Positions 1-8,847 of a DNA stretch of 64,000 bases are shown piece by piece; position 1 is the first letter of the stretch, and the number at the start of each line of letters is the position of its first letter. Under the pieces are notes generated by a model, which was not told where the DNA came from, did not search any database, and worked only from the letters and a program-made list of their open reading frames with translations. The stretch lies in NCBI RefSeq assembly GCF_000252165.1, contig NZ_BAET01000004.1, positions 62,001-126,000 on the forward strand, given 5' to 3'. This DNA is from Glaciecola punicea ACAM 611. Its GTDB lineage: Bacteria; Pseudomonadota; Gammaproteobacteria; Enterobacterales; Alteromonadaceae. The translations under genes were made by a program, and so were the position numbers.

Positions 1-227
1 GTTTTATAGCCTTGCGCGAGGTTTTCATGAAATAAAAACAACAGCCATAGGTGCGAAAATGCTTCAATGCCGTCTAGAGACTGTGCGATATCAATATGTT
101 CACTAAACACAATTTCGCCAGATGCACAGCTTAGCGATAAGCCTTGACGTGGAATCGAAAACTTTTGCGTAAAGGGGGTTAATATGTGTCCTATGGGAGT
201 GATTGAGTGAGTCACATGTGTGTCCAT
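1..227 (-). CDS. trmO: TrmO family tRNA (adenine37-N6)-methyltransferase, 5' part
   Basis: Only the first 75 codons are present; the gene runs off the left edge. The ATG is at 227-225. The readable part holds PIG at residues 11-13, IPRQGL at 25-30 and FSHLWLLFLFH at 57-67, the conserved N-terminal blocks of the TrmO (YaeB/TsaA) family. Family members use S-adenosylmethionine to methylate N6 of t6A37 in tRNA. It is divergent from the ABC operon that follows. The family is clear from the motifs, but the C-terminal half cannot be seen, so its integrity is unknown. Confidence 0.82.
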   Translation of the reverse strand, partial: MDTHVTHSITPIGHILTPFTQKFSIPRQGLSLSCASGEIVFSEHIDIAQSLDGIEAFSHLWLLFLFHENLAQGYK

Positions 228-514
228 AAAAGCTGGCTAGTAGAACAATGCTCTTAAGCAAACATATATACCGGTGCTTATGTTAACCGTATAGATGGAT
301 CTAGACTTATCGTAAAAAAGACAATGCCTTAGCTTAAGAAAGTGGATTTAACGTTAAATATTTGTCATAGTAAGTGTAAATATTTGATTATAATAGTTGG
401 TCAATAAAGCGCTTTATAATACATTCTTTTTAAGCGCAGAATAAACTCAGCCAACACTTGGGATTTTTGCGACCATGTAGGCTTCCATCTTACATAATAA
501 TCTCAAGGGAAAAC

Positions 515-1459
515 ATGATTTCGGTAAAAAATATCAGCCGGGTATTTAATCAGCACCGCGTAGTCGACGATTTATCGTTTGAAATCAGACCCGGCGATGT
601 GGTGGGTTTTTTAGGCCCCAATGGAGCCGGAAAATCGACCACCATGAAAATGCTTACCGGCTTTTTGCCCGTGTCTTCAGGCTCCATTGAAATAAACGGT
701 CTTAGCTTTACACAATCAGGCCGCGAAGCCTTAAAAATAAAGCAAAATATTGGCTACTTGCCTGAAGGAGCGCCTGCCTATAGCGATATGACTGTGTATC
801 AGTTTCTATACTTTATTACCCAAGTCAGGAGAATGCCGCGAACCACACGCCAACAAGCCATCGGCAAGGTGTGTGAACAAGTGCAGCTTGAGCAGGTTTT
901 GAATAAAAAAATTGAGCATCTTTCCAAGGGCTTCAAACGCAGAGTAGGTTTAGCACAAGCTCTTATTCACGATCCTAATATTTTAATTTTAGATGAGCCG
1001 ACTGACGGCTTAGATCCCAATCAGAAATACCACGTTAGACAGCTTATTAAAAATTTGGCAAAAGACAAAATGGTGATTGTGTCTACGCATATTCTTGATG
1101 AAGTGGCTGCGGTGTGTAACCGCGTTATTATTATTGCAAATGGCAAAAAGTGCTTCGATGATACACCAGAAACCTTGAAAAAAATGTCGCCTTTACACAA
1201 TGCCGTGACGCTTAAGCTAAGCTATGCAAGTGACATATCAGGCCTGCTTGAGATAGACGGTGTGTTAGATATGACGCACACCCCAGGCACTAATTATGTG
1301 ACGGTTTTTGCTCAGCCTGGCAGGTATATTCTTGGTCAAGTTACCTCACATATTCAATATCACCAAATGCCGGTAGACATGGTGTATCCTGAAGAGGTCA
1401 GACTTGATGATGTGTTTAGAAAAATTACACTTGAGTCTAACCAGCAGGAGCAAGTATGA
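515..1459 (+). CDS. ABC-2 exporter ATP-binding protein (GldA-like)
   Basis: ATPase subunit of an ABC-2 type exporter, 314 aa. Walker A GPNGAGKST is at residues 34-42, the signature LSKGF follows, then Walker B ILILDEP and the H-loop region STHILDE. The ATG at 515 is chosen because AAGGGA lies just upstream and the protein then begins MISVKNISRVF; a 19-codon upstream extension is open but has no family resemblance. It overlaps the permease gene by 4 bp (ATGA). With the next two genes it matches the arrangement of GldA-GldF-GldG type transporters. The 287-bp upstream gap to trmO is AT-rich, with TATAAT at 389-394 and 415-420 but no convincing -35 hexamer. The transported substrate is unknown. 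Confidence 0.88.
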   Translation: MISVKNISRVFNQHRVVDDLSFEIRPGDVVGFLGPNGAGKSTTMKMLTGFLPVSSGSIEINGLSFTQSGREALKIKQNIGYLPEGAPAYSDMTVYQFLYFITQVRRMPRTTRQQAIGKVCEQVQLEQVLNKKIEHLSKGFKRRVGLAQALIHDPNILILDEPTDGLDPNQKYHVRQLIKNLAKDKMVIVSTHILDEVAAVCNRVIIIANGKKCFDDTPETLKKMSPLHNAVTLKLSYASDISGLLEIDGVLDMTHTPGTNYVTVFAQPGRYILGQVTSHIQYHQMPVDMVYPEEVRLDDVFRKITLESNQQEQV

Positions 1460-2190
1460 GTGCCACATTGACTATCTTTAAACGCGAGTTTGCGAGTTTT
1501 TTTGCGACCCCTGTGGCCTACATTTTTATTCTGATTTTCTTGGTTATGTCGGGAGTGTTTACCTTTTTGTTTGGGGAATTTTATGAAAGAGGACAGGCAG
1601 ACTTGCTTAGTTTCTTCGACTTCCACCCTTGGTTATATTTGTTTTTAGTGCCTGCTATTGCCATGCGTACGTGGTCTGAAGAGCGCAAAAGCGGCAGTAT
1701 AGAGTTAATCATGACATTGCCTATTACCACTATGCAAATTATGCTCGGGAAGTTTTTTGCAGCCTGGGCAATTTTGGGTTTATGTTTGCTAATGACCTTT
1801 CCACTATTTGTTACCGTTAACTATTTAGGTGCGCCCGATAACGGGGTTATTTTGGCGGCTTATTTAGGCAGTTGGCTTATGTCGGGTGCTTTTTTAGCCG
1901 TGGGTATTTGCATGTCGGCAACTACCCGAAATCAAGTGGTTGCCTTTATTTCAGCCATTGTGATTTGTTTCGTTTTTGTATTGGCAGGCTCGCCCGTGGT
2001 AATTGATTTATTCCAAATGTGGGCACCTAACATAATAGTTGATGCCATTGCTGGTTTAAGCTTTTTGACTCACTTCCAAAACATGGCAAAAGGCGTAATT
2101 GTGCTAAACGACGTCTTGTTTTACGTGCTAAGCATTGCGGTTTGGCTGTTTGCAGCTTATGTGGTAATTGAACAGAAAAAGGCACATTAA
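1456..2190 (+). CDS. ABC-2 exporter permease (GldF-like)
   Basis: Integral membrane permease of 244 aa with about six hydrophobic segments. It starts with a short cytoplasmic TIFKREFASFFATP stretch, a usual beginning for ABC-2 permeases of the NosY/GldF kind. The motif RTWSEERKSGSIELIMTLP after the second segment is typical of this family. The gene overlaps the ATPase by 4 bp and the GldG-like gene by 1 bp (TAATG), so the three are translationally coupled. It forms the channel for the neighbouring ATPase; cargo cannot be deduced. Confidence 0.85.
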   Translation: MSATLTIFKREFASFFATPVAYIFILIFLVMSGVFTFLFGEFYERGQADLLSFFDFHPWLYLFLVPAIAMRTWSEERKSGSIELIMTLPITTMQIMLGKFFAAWAILGLCLLMTFPLFVTVNYLGAPDNGVILAAYLGSWLMSGAFLAVGICMSATTRNQVVAFISAIVICFVFVLAGSPVVIDLFQMWAPNIIVDAIAGLSFLTHFQNMAKGVIVLNDVLFYVLSIAVWLFAAYVVIEQKKAH

Positions 2191-4022
2191 TGCTAAAAAC
2201 GATTTTTTTTAACATCATAATATTTGGCCTGCTTGGCGCTTTATTTTTAGGCGCAATGGTGTTCAATAACATGTATGCCAATAGTGTAGGCATTGATTTG
2301 ACCGAGCGAAAAATATACTCATTAAGCAAAGGTAGTCAAAAAATAGCGGCTGATACAAAAGCGCCTATTACACTTCAGCTGTTTTTTTCTGAGAGTAACT
2401 CAACCGGCATGACGGCCCTACGCGACTATAAGGCAAGAGTACAAAGTCTGCTGCAAGAATATGTGAAACTAGGCAAGGGCAATATACACCTAGAAATAAT
2501 TGATCCTGAGCCCTTCTCAGAAGCCCAAGATAGCGCTGCAGCATTTGGATTAACAGCAGCTTCTACAGGCAGTTTTCAAAACACTATTTATTTTGGTTTA
2601 GCCGGCACAAACAACCTTGGTGACACCATGGTAATTGGCTTTTTCGACCCCAGCAAAGAAGCTTTTTTAGAATACGATATTAGTACTTTACTCTACAGTT
2701 TAAACGAGCCTGAGATTGCTAAGTTAACTATTGTTACTGATTTAGAAATTGCCGGCGGTGAAAATCCATTAAATGGGAAAACAACAGCCGCCTTTGTTTT
2801 GTATCAGCAGCTTGAAAAGATGTTCGATATCACGTTAATTAGCAGTTCGACTAAGTCTTTACCTAGTAACACTGACGTGCTGTTGCTGTGGCATTCTCAA
2901 AATATAAATGAGGCACTGCTGTTCAGTATCGATCAGTTTTTAATGCGCCAAGGCAGGGCCTTGGCATTAGTCGATGCCCACTACGAGTCTGACCTAATGG
3001 CGCAGATGGGCTCAGTGGGGGTTAATAGTTCGTTTTTGCCTTTACTTGCCTCTTATGGCATTAAATTTGATAATGAAAACGTTGTGCTTGATGCTTTAAC
3101 GGGTCTAGAAGTGCGGAATCCGGCTGGTGGCCTTATTCGACACTTAGGTTTTTTAGGCCTAACTCGCGAGCAAATTAACCCAAACGATATCACCACTACC
3201 GATTTAGACAGTATTAACGGCGCCTCTTTTGGCACTTTATCCTTAGGCTCAAACAGCCTGCTGTCGCAAACAGTTCTGCTAAGCTCATCTGCCGCTAACG
3301 ACCTTATGCCAGCGCAAAGATATATGGCAACACGAAACCCAGCAGTGTTTGCTGAAAAATTTACCAAAGGCGACGAAGCATTTATCCTTGCGGCGCGTTA
3401 TTCAGGCAGCGCGGTATCACACTTTGCTGACGCTCAAGCGCCTGATGGTGAAAATATAATAAGACGAACCAATAGCTTGAACTTAGTGGTAATTGCCGAC
3501 GCTGATATAGCGGCAGATCGTTTTTGGGTGCAAAGCAGTAACTTTTTTGGGCAAATGGTATCGACACCATTTGCTAATAATGGCGATTTTATCATCAATA
3601 CGCTTGAAAACTTAAGCGGTAGTGATGGTCTTATCGGCATTAGAAGTCGTGCCACTTTTGATAGGCCTTTCACAAGGGTGCAGGTTATCCGGCTGATCGC
3701 AGAAGAAAACTTTAGAGCACAAGAGAAGCGCTTGCAGAAACAGTTAGAACAAACCGAAAAGGCCCTGGCTCAGTTGCAAATTCCTGACAACAATGTTGCT
3801 CTAAGTGCCGAGCAAGAAGCGACCATCAACGGCTTTACCGAGCAAAGAATGGCAATTAGAAAATCACTTCGCGAGGTGCAGTTCCAGCTGCAGCGAGATA
3901 TTGAGGCCTTAGGCGATATTCTTAAACTCATCAATATTGTACTTGCGCCAGTGGTACTTGTTTTGCTGCTGTTATTAATCGCTAAAATATGTCGAAAGCG
4001 AGCGCCTAAAACAAGTTTCTAG
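2190..4022 (+). CDS. GldG-family ABC transporter accessory protein
   Basis: 610 aa. One N-terminal membrane helix (about residues 8-28), a large extracytoplasmic portion beginning DLTERKIYSLSKGS, a charged glutamine-rich coiled-coil-like stretch (about 500-570) and a C-terminal helix (about 580-600). This is the layout of GldG/IftA-like proteins paired with ABC-2 transporters in gliding bacteria and, with unknown function, in many gammaproteobacteria. It is the last gene of the operon. A DUF4340 protein that often follows in related operons is not present: the next gene is on the other strand. Role in export or envelope stress is inference. Confidence 0.8.
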   Translation: MLKTIFFNIIIFGLLGALFLGAMVFNNMYANSVGIDLTERKIYSLSKGSQKIAADTKAPITLQLFFSESNSTGMTALRDYKARVQSLLQEYVKLGKGNIHLEIIDPEPFSEAQDSAAAFGLTAASTGSFQNTIYFGLAGTNNLGDTMVIGFFDPSKEAFLEYDISTLLYSLNEPEIAKLTIVTDLEIAGGENPLNGKTTAAFVLYQQLEKMFDITLISSSTKSLPSNTDVLLLWHSQNINEALLFSIDQFLMRQGRALALVDAHYESDLMAQMGSVGVNSSFLPLLASYGIKFDNENVVLDALTGLEVRNPAGGLIRHLGFLGLTREQINPNDITTTDLDSINGASFGTLSLGSNSLLSQTVLLSSSAANDLMPAQRYMATRNPAVFAEKFTKGDEAFILAARYSGSAVSHFADAQAPDGENIIRRTNSLNLVVIADADIAADRFWVQSSNFFGQMVSTPFANNGDFIINTLENLSGSDGLIGIRSRATFDRPFTRVQVIRLIAEENFRAQEKRLQKQLEQTEKALAQLQIPDNNVALSAEQEATINGFTEQRMAIRKSLREVQFQLQRDIEALGDILKLINIVLAPVVLVLLLLLIAKICRKRAPKTSF

Positions 4023-4061
4023 GGTAGGCATCTAGAATAAGCGCTTCAAACAAGCCCTTAC

Positions 4062-4082
4062 GAGCTGTTTGTAGAACAGCTC
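4062..4082. other. 8-bp perfect hairpin between convergent genes
   Basis: GAGCTGTT (4062-4069), loop TGTAG, AACAGCTC (4075-4082). It lies in the 74-bp gap between the convergent GldG-like and DUF1415 genes. No T tract follows on either strand, so it is not a textbook intrinsic terminator, though its position fits transcription ending. Confidence 0.45.
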
Positions 4083-4096
4083 TAGTGCAATGTCAA

Positions 4097-4654
4097 TTAC
4101 GATAGAAACCCTTTGAAGAAAGCCACCCCTAGCTTGTTTGCATGCGCTATGTTGCGCCTAGGAATATCTTCAGGGTCTTCAACGAAGGCGAGCGCTTTGG
4201 TAATGCTAGCCTCGCGAATTAGATGAAACATAGGGAAGGGTGCTCTATTTGTATAATGACTGACTGAATTAGCCGGTTCACCTGCAAATAAGTACTCAGG
4301 ATGAAAACTTGCCAATTGAAAAACACCTTCATAGCCAAGATCTTCTAGCAGCTCCTGAGCCATGTCCAAGGCGTCTAGATAATCGTAAAAATCATCTAGC
4401 TGATGGGTCAAGGCGATTAGGCTAGTTTCTGTTTTAGGATGTGCGACCAAGTAATGACATTCATTTGCCAGTATTGTTAACAAGTGCTGCACGTTAGGCT
4501 CTTGCACAACTAGCAGTCGCACTTGGCCGCGTTCACGCGGTACTCTTGCAAAAGGACATAGGTTTTCACCAATGACGACCTTGTCAAGCCATCTCCATAC
4601 TTTTGCTTCTGCGCCGTGACCTGCCGCTGACGCTGGGCCATTTTTGTTGTTCAT
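4097..4654 (-). CDS. DUF1415 domain-containing protein
   Basis: 185 aa soluble protein whose full length matches the DUF1415 family. Recognisable blocks are [18 protein letters not shown] near residues 19-36, [10 protein letters not shown] near 118-127 and [14 protein letters not shown] near 138-151. No biochemical function is known to me for this family. The start overlaps the stop of folD by 4 bp (ATGA), so it is the second gene of a folD operon; the link to folate metabolism is contextual only. Confidence 0.85.
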   Translation of the reverse strand: MNNKNGPASAAGHGAEAKVWRWLDKVVIGENLCPFARVPRERGQVRLLVVQEPNVQHLLTILANECHYLVAHPKTETSLIALTHQLDDFYDYLDALDMAQELLEDLGYEGVFQLASFHPEYLFAGEPANSVSHYTNRAPFPMFHLIREASITKALAFVEDPEDIPRRNIAHANKLGVAFFKGFLS

Positions 4655-5535
4655 TTAGCAGTGCCCCTTACCTGATGTTGGAAGGAGTGATATTCAACAT
4701 AAGCCTCTAGTGTATTTTCTATTAAGCTGGCTACAGTCATGGGACCAACGCCCCCAGGCACAGGTGTTATCCAGTCTGCTCGGTCTTTTGCGACTTCAAA
4801 TTCAACATCGCCAGTTAAGGTGCCGTCATCCAAGCGGTTAATGCCAACATCAATGACAATTGCGCCTTTTTTTATCCAGTGGCCAGGTATAAAGTGAGGC
4901 TTACCTACCGCCACCACCAACAAATCGGCTCGCTGCACGTGCGCTTGTAAATTCTTGGTGAACTTATGGCAAGTCGTAACAGTGCAGCCGGCTAGCAGGA
5001 GCTCAAGCCCCATTGGCCGACCCACTATATTTGATGCGCCCACGATAACTGCATCCATGCCCTTAATCTTGCGCTTTGTGGCCTCAATCATGGTCATGAT
5101 ACCTTTGGGCGTGCACGGTCTCAAAGCAGGCATGCGCTGCGCTAAGCGACCAATATTATAGGGATGAAAGCCATCAACATCTTTACTTGGATGGATACGC
5201 TCTAATATATCTTCGACACTTAAGCCTGCAGGTAAGGGTAACTGCACCAAAATACCGTCAATCTCGGGGTCGTCATTAAGCGTGTCAATTAAGGCTAATA
5301 CGCTGTGTTGTTTGGTGGTGGCAGGCAAAGTAAACTCTTTTGATACTAGACCTACCTCAGCGCAGGCTTTGGTTTTGTGTGCGACATAAATTTGAGATGC
5401 GGAGTTTGTGCCCACCAATACAACAGCTAATCCGGGCAGTCTCTTGTTCGCTTCTTTTAGCACGTCTATATGCGCCGCCACGTTATTACGTACTTGTTGT
5501 GCTATGTTTTTGCCATTTATCAGTTGAGCTGTCAT
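4651..5535 (-). CDS. folD: Methylenetetrahydrofolate dehydrogenase/cyclohydrolase FolD
   Basis: 294 aa, slightly longer than the usual 280-290. Bifunctional cytosolic enzyme that interconverts 5,10-methylene-THF, 5,10-methenyl-THF and 10-formyl-THF with [13 protein letters not shown] (about residues 50-58) carries the catalytic lysine, ILVQLPLP (about 95-102) is the FolD signature, and VDGFHP and [11 protein letters not shown] follow in the substrate and NADP-binding parts. The C-terminal [19 protein letters not shown] is diagnostic. It heads a two-gene unit with the DUF1415 gene on the minus strand, divergent from the tRNA operon. Confidence 0.97.
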   Translation of the reverse strand: MTAQLINGKNIAQQVRNNVAAHIDVLKEANKRLPGLAVVLVGTNSASQIYVAHKTKACAEVGLVSKEFTLPATTKQHSVLALIDTLNDDPEIDGILVQLPLPAGLSVEDILERIHPSKDVDGFHPYNIGRLAQRMPALRPCTPKGIMTMIEATKRKIKGMDAVIVGASNIVGRPMGLELLLAGCTVTTCHKFTKNLQAHVQRADLLVVAVGKPHFIPGHWIKKGAIVIDVGINRLDDGTLTGDVEFEVAKDRADWITPVPGGVGPMTVASLIENTLEAYVEYHSFQHQVRGTAK

Positions 5536-5755
5536 GTACCGAGTTTATCCGCTGGTGGTTTTGCGGTGTAGTTTAAGGAAAAATGAGTAAAATAACCAGA
5601 GTTTGCTAGTGAAACAGACTTTCTAGAGTAGTATAATACATCGAATAAAATGATAGGCAGCGCGTTAGTCGAATCACCAAAGCGACGCTTAATGGCCAAG
5701 AAATGCTGAAAAAAACAGCAACCTTAAAAAATCCACAAATTATGCTAAATAGTGT

Positions 5756-5793
5756 TTGACCAAATTCAGCATTGTCGGTAACATGCGCCCCCC
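5756..5793 (+). promoter_or_regulatory. Promoter of tRNA operon with stringent-type discriminator
   Basis: TTGACC (5756-5761), 17-bp spacer, TAACAT (5779-5784), followed directly by GCGCCCCCC (5785-5793). A near-consensus sigma-70 promoter followed by a GC-rich discriminator is the hallmark of ppGpp-controlled stable RNA promoters. The predicted start is near 5791, about 40 nt before the first tRNA. The rest of the folD-tRNA gap shows only a TATAAT at 5632-5637 without a good -35. Confidence 0.8.
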
Positions 5794-5830
5794 GTAGAGA
5801 TGAGCATTCAATGTTTATCCTTTACGCAAT

Positions 5831-5907
5831 CGGTGAGTGGCGCAGCTTGGTAGCGCACTTGGTTTGGGTCCAAGGGGTCGTAGGTTCGAATCCTATCTCA
5901 CCGACCA
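5831..5907 (+). tRNA. tRNA-Pro (UGG), copy 1
   Basis: 77 nt including encoded CCA. Acceptor CGGTGAG pairs with CTCACCG; the anticodon arm CTTGG-TTTGGGT-CCAAG gives anticodon TGG; T-loop TTCGAAT. First gene of a five-tRNA operon. Identical in sequence to the copy at 6427-6503. Confidence 0.97.
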
Positions 5908-5927
5908 TTAGCTTTTCGATTCGACGA

Positions 5928-6004
5928 GCGTCCGTAGCTCAGCTGGATAGAGCACCCGCCTTCTAAGCGGGTGGTCGCAGGTTCGAATCCTGCCGGACGC
6001 GCCA
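5928..6004 (+). tRNA. tRNA-Arg (UCU)
   Basis: 77 nt including CCA. Acceptor GCGTCCG/CGGACGC, anticodon arm CCCGC-CTTCTAA-GCGGG with anticodon TCT, T-loop TTCGAAT. It reads AGA/AGG codons. In the E. coli argX-hisR-leuT-proM operon the arginine position carries a CCG anticodon, so the isoacceptor differs here. Confidence 0.97.
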
Positions 6005-6081
6005 TCGTATTGGCCCAAAAGGCATGCTAATGAGAAAGGGTAGTAAATGTAGTTGCTGTCAGGAAAAGTAGTAAATCAGTG

Positions 6082-6157
6082 GTGGGCGTAGCTCAGTTGG
6101 TAGAGCTCTGGATTGTGATTCCAGCGGTCGTGGGTTCAAACCCCATCGTCCACCCCA
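6082..6157 (+). tRNA. tRNA-His (GUG)
   Basis: Acceptor GTGGGCG pairs with CGTCCAC (one G-T pair), anticodon arm CTGGA-TTGTGAT-TCCAG with anticodon GTG, and encoded CCA at 6155-6157. A G at 6081 opposite discriminator C6154 is the expected G-1 identity element of tRNA-His. Confidence 0.97.
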
Positions 6158-6278
6158 CTTTTTTCTGACAACATGTGATACTCTTTTACAACCTAAGTTC
6201 TTGTAGCATAAATATACATGTAGTATCAGTAAAACATTGGTAAAGTGTCTGTAGAAAGTGCAGCACAGCATAAAGTTT

Positions 6279-6363
6279 GCGGGAGTGGTGGAATTGGTAG
6301 ACACGCTGGATTTAGGTTCCAGTGCTTCACGGCGTGAGAGTTCAAGTCTCTCCTTCCGCACCA
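6279..6363 (+). tRNA. tRNA-Leu (UAG)
   Basis: 85 nt with the long variable arm of class II tRNAs. Acceptor GCGGGAG/CTTCCGC, anticodon arm CTGGA-TTTAGGT-TCCAG with anticodon TAG, encoded CCA at 6361-6363. Fourth gene of the operon. Confidence 0.97.
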
Positions 6364-6426
6364 TCTATTGAAGGGTTGTCACAACAATCTTTTGAGTCAA
6401 AATAAACATTTTCATAATAAACATAT

Positions 6427-6503
6427 CGGTGAGTGGCGCAGCTTGGTAGCGCACTTGGTTTGGGTCCAAGGGGTCGTAGGTTCGAATCCTATCTCACCGA
6501 CCA
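6427..6503 (+). tRNA. tRNA-Pro (UGG), copy 2
   Basis: Exact 77-nt repeat of the tRNA at 5831-5907, 519 bp downstream of its end. The identity stops at the tRNA ends, as the flanks differ. This copy is at the position of E. coli proM, the last tRNA before the trigger factor gene. Confidence 0.97.
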
Positions 6504-6588
6504 TTTTTCTTTTGTGCGTAAAAATTACTCTATAAAACTAAAATAATCCTCAAAAACGCGGTTTTTTTAATTAAATCCGCATAACTCC

Positions 6589-6617
6589 TCGACTAAAATA
6601 AAATCACTCTGTATAAT
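6589..6617 (+). promoter_or_regulatory. Likely sigma-70 promoter of tig
   Basis: TCGACT (6589-6594), 17-bp spacer, perfect TATAAT (6612-6617). It lies between the last tRNA and the trigger factor gene and would give a 5' leader of about 155 nt. Not tested; the -35 is 4 of 6. Confidence 0.55.
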
Positions 6618-6780
6618 TTGGCGTCCTTTTTTTAAACTCATTCATCATTAAAAGTTGTTTGGGTGCCATGCATAGTTTAGTAAATAATTGAAACATGGGC
6701 TTCAAACAGTCTTAAATTATCTACGAATCTATTATGATTGATTACACAAAGCGCAAGTGGCGCATAGTTGAGGTAGAAGA

Positions 6781-8085
6781 ATGCAAGTGTCAGTCGAGAC
6801 GACTCAAGGTTTAGAACGCCGTCTTACTATTACCGTTCCAGCGGAATCTGTAGATAAAGCCGTTAAGTCGCGTTTACAACAATTAGCAAAAACACAGCGT
6901 ATAAACGGTTTTCGTCCAGGTAAAGTGCCAGCAAGCGTAATCAAAAAACGCTTTGGTAGTGCGGTACGTCAAGAAGTGTCAGGCGATGTTATGCAGCAGC
7001 ATTTCTATCAAGCTATTATGCAAGAAGAGCTTACACCTGCAGGCATGCCGAATTTTGAATTAACCAAAGATGTTGCTGGTGAAGATTTAGAGTTTGCCGC
7101 CACCTTCGAAGTGTATCCAGACGTGGTAGTGAGTGCACTAGACACCTTAGAAATTGAAAAGCCGGTAGTAGAGATTGCTGGCAATGACCTAAGTGAAATG
7201 ATGAAAACCCTTCAGCAGCAGCACGCTACGTTTAAAGAATGTAAGCGTAAAGCTAAAAAAGGCGATAAACTTACCATAAGTTTTGTTGGTAGCATCGACG
7301 GTGAAGAGTTTGACGGCGGTAAAGCCGAAGATTTTCCACTAGAGCTAGGCAAAAGCCAAATGATACCAGGCTTTGAAGAGCCTTTAATTGGTGCTAAGAC
7401 GGGCGATGAAGTCATTGCTGAGTTGACCTTTCCTCAAGACTATCATGCAGAAGCTTTAAAAGGTAAAGCAGCGTCATTTGTAATCACAGTAAACAAAGTT
7501 GAAGGGCTAAATTTACCAAAAATTGACGATGAATTTGCAACTTTGTTTGGCGTGAAAGAAGGCGGAGTTGAAGCCTTAGAAGCTGAAGTGAAGAAAAACA
7601 TGCAGCGCGAATTAGACCAAACGCTCAAAACTAGCGTAAAAGAAGCAGTAATTGATGCATTGTTGGCGAGCAACAGCGTTGATGCGCCCAAAGCATTGGT
7701 TGACCAAGAAGTGAATGCCTTACGTGAACAAGCTAAGCAGCGCTTTGCACAGCAAGGAAATGGTCAAAATTTACCCGAGTTGCCTGCTGACATGTTTACT
7801 GAAAACGCTAAGCGCCGAGTGGCAGTTGGTCTGTTAATTGGGCAAATTATAAAAGAGAATAAAGTTGAAGTTGATCCTAAGCGCGTTGATGCACTTATCG
7901 AAACAACGGCTTCTGCTTATGAAGATCCTACTGAAGTTGTTGAGTACTACAAAAACAACCAAGAGTTATTAAAACAAATTCAGAACCTTGCCCTTGAAGA
8001 GCAGGCAATTGATACCATATTAGAAAAAGCAAAAGTCAAAGAAGTGAAAAAATCTTTTGATGAAGTTATGAACAAAAAAGCGTAG
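6781..8085 (+). CDS. tig: Trigger factor, ribosome-associated chaperone
   Basis: 434 aa, the normal length. Peptidyl-prolyl isomerase and chaperone that binds ribosomal protein L23 at the exit tunnel. The N-terminal ribosome-binding domain has FRPGKVP near residues 44-50 (signature GFRxGKxP). A central FKBP-type domain (about 150-245; [20 protein letters not shown]) and the helical C-terminal domain follow. A GAGGTAGAAGA purine run precedes the ATG. It is upstream of clpP-clpX-lon, the standard gammaproteobacterial order, and is separated from clpP by a strong terminator. Confidence 0.98.
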   Translation: MQVSVETTQGLERRLTITVPAESVDKAVKSRLQQLAKTQRINGFRPGKVPASVIKKRFGSAVRQEVSGDVMQQHFYQAIMQEELTPAGMPNFELTKDVAGEDLEFAATFEVYPDVVVSALDTLEIEKPVVEIAGNDLSEMMKTLQQQHATFKECKRKAKKGDKLTISFVGSIDGEEFDGGKAEDFPLELGKSQMIPGFEEPLIGAKTGDEVIAELTFPQDYHAEALKGKAASFVITVNKVEGLNLPKIDDEFATLFGVKEGGVEALEAEVKKNMQRELDQTLKTSVKEAVIDALLASNSVDAPKALVDQEVNALREQAKQRFAQQGNGQNLPELPADMFTENAKRRVAVGLLIGQIIKENKVEVDPKRVDALIETTASAYEDPTEVVEYYKNNQELLKQIQNLALEEQAIDTILEKAKVKEVKKSFDEVMNKKA

Positions 8086-8127
8086 TTTACACGTAATAAT
8101 TGGCGTAACAGACTCTCAACTGATTAA

Positions 8128-8155
8128 ATGCTCGGACTCACCGGGCATTTTTTTT
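8128..8155 (+). terminator. Intrinsic terminator after tig
   Basis: Stem ATGCTCGG / CCGGGCAT (8128-8135 and 8141-8148, one G-T pair), loop ACTCA, then an eight-T tract. It ends tig transcription 18 bp before clpP. Confidence 0.9.
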
Positions 8156-8172
8156 AACTAAAAAGAGACAAA

Positions 8173-8796
8173 ATGAACAATAATATTTTTGAACCCTCTA
8201 ATGCACTCGTTCCTATGGTTATTGAACAAACCGCTCGCGGTGAGCGTTCGTTTGATATCTATTCACGTTTGTTAAAAGAAAACGTCATTTTCTTAGTAGG
8301 TCAGGTTGAAGACCACATGGCTAATCTGATTGTCGCTCAAATGCTGTTTTTAGAAGCAGAAAACCCTGAGAAAGATATCTTTCTATACATAAATTCTCCC
8401 GGTGGTTCAGTAACAGCTGGTATGGCCATTTATGATACAATGAATTTCATCAAGCCAAATGTTAGCACGGTGTGCATTGGTCAGGCCGCTAGTATGGGTG
8501 CATTTTTACTCTCAGCGGGTGAAAAGGGCAAACGTTATGTATTGCCTAACTCACGTGTAATGATTCATCAGCCCCTAGGTGGTTTCCAGGGCCAAGCGTC
8601 TGATTTTGAAATACATGCCAAAGAAATCTTGTCTATAAAAGAAAAGATGAATCGCCTAATGGCGCAGCACACTGGCCAAAAATATGAAAAAGTGGCAAAA
8701 GATACTGACAGAGATAACTTCTTAGGTGCACAACAAGCAGTTGACTATGGTTTAGTTGATAGTATCTTAAACAGCAGAGACGATGTTGGAAAATAA
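8173..8796 (+). CDS. clpP: ATP-dependent Clp protease proteolytic subunit ClpP
   Basis: 207 aa serine protease subunit that forms the double heptameric ring used by ClpX and ClpA. The catalytic triad is visible as Ser107 (GQAASMGAF), His132 (MIHQPLGG) and Asp181 (TDRDNF), with the spacing of the E. coli enzyme. A short N-terminal propeptide is likely, since the mature-type [10 protein letters not shown] begins at residue 11. It is followed after 51 bp by clpX. No sigma-32 promoter could be recognised in the short gap after the tig terminator. Confidence 0.98.
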   Translation: MNNNIFEPSNALVPMVIEQTARGERSFDIYSRLLKENVIFLVGQVEDHMANLIVAQMLFLEAENPEKDIFLYINSPGGSVTAGMAIYDTMNFIKPNVSTVCIGQAASMGAFLLSAGEKGKRYVLPNSRVMIHQPLGGFQGQASDFEIHAKEILSIKEKMNRLMAQHTGQKYEKVAKDTDRDNFLGAQQAVDYGLVDSILNSRDDVGK

Positions 8797-8803
8797 ATTC
8801 AAA

Positions 8804-8823
8804 TGCCCTTTTGTAAAAGGGCA
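8804..8823 (+). other. Intercistronic hairpin between clpP and clpX
   Basis: Perfect 8-bp stem TGCCCTTT / AAAGGGCA with loop TGTA, in the 51-bp clpP-clpX gap. There is no T tract after it, so it more likely acts as an RNA-processing or stability element than as a full terminator. Confidence 0.6.
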
Positions 8824-8847
8824 ACCCAAAGATTAAAGGCAAATTTT

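Noticed and set aside
5772-5966. 64-codon plus-strand frame across two tRNA genes
   Set aside because: It runs through the tRNA-Pro and most of the tRNA-Arg gene; the sequence is fully explained by tRNA structure.
6059-6364. 101-codon minus-strand frame across tRNA-His and tRNA-Leu
   Set aside because: Antisense to two tRNAs; such frames are a well-known false protein prediction.
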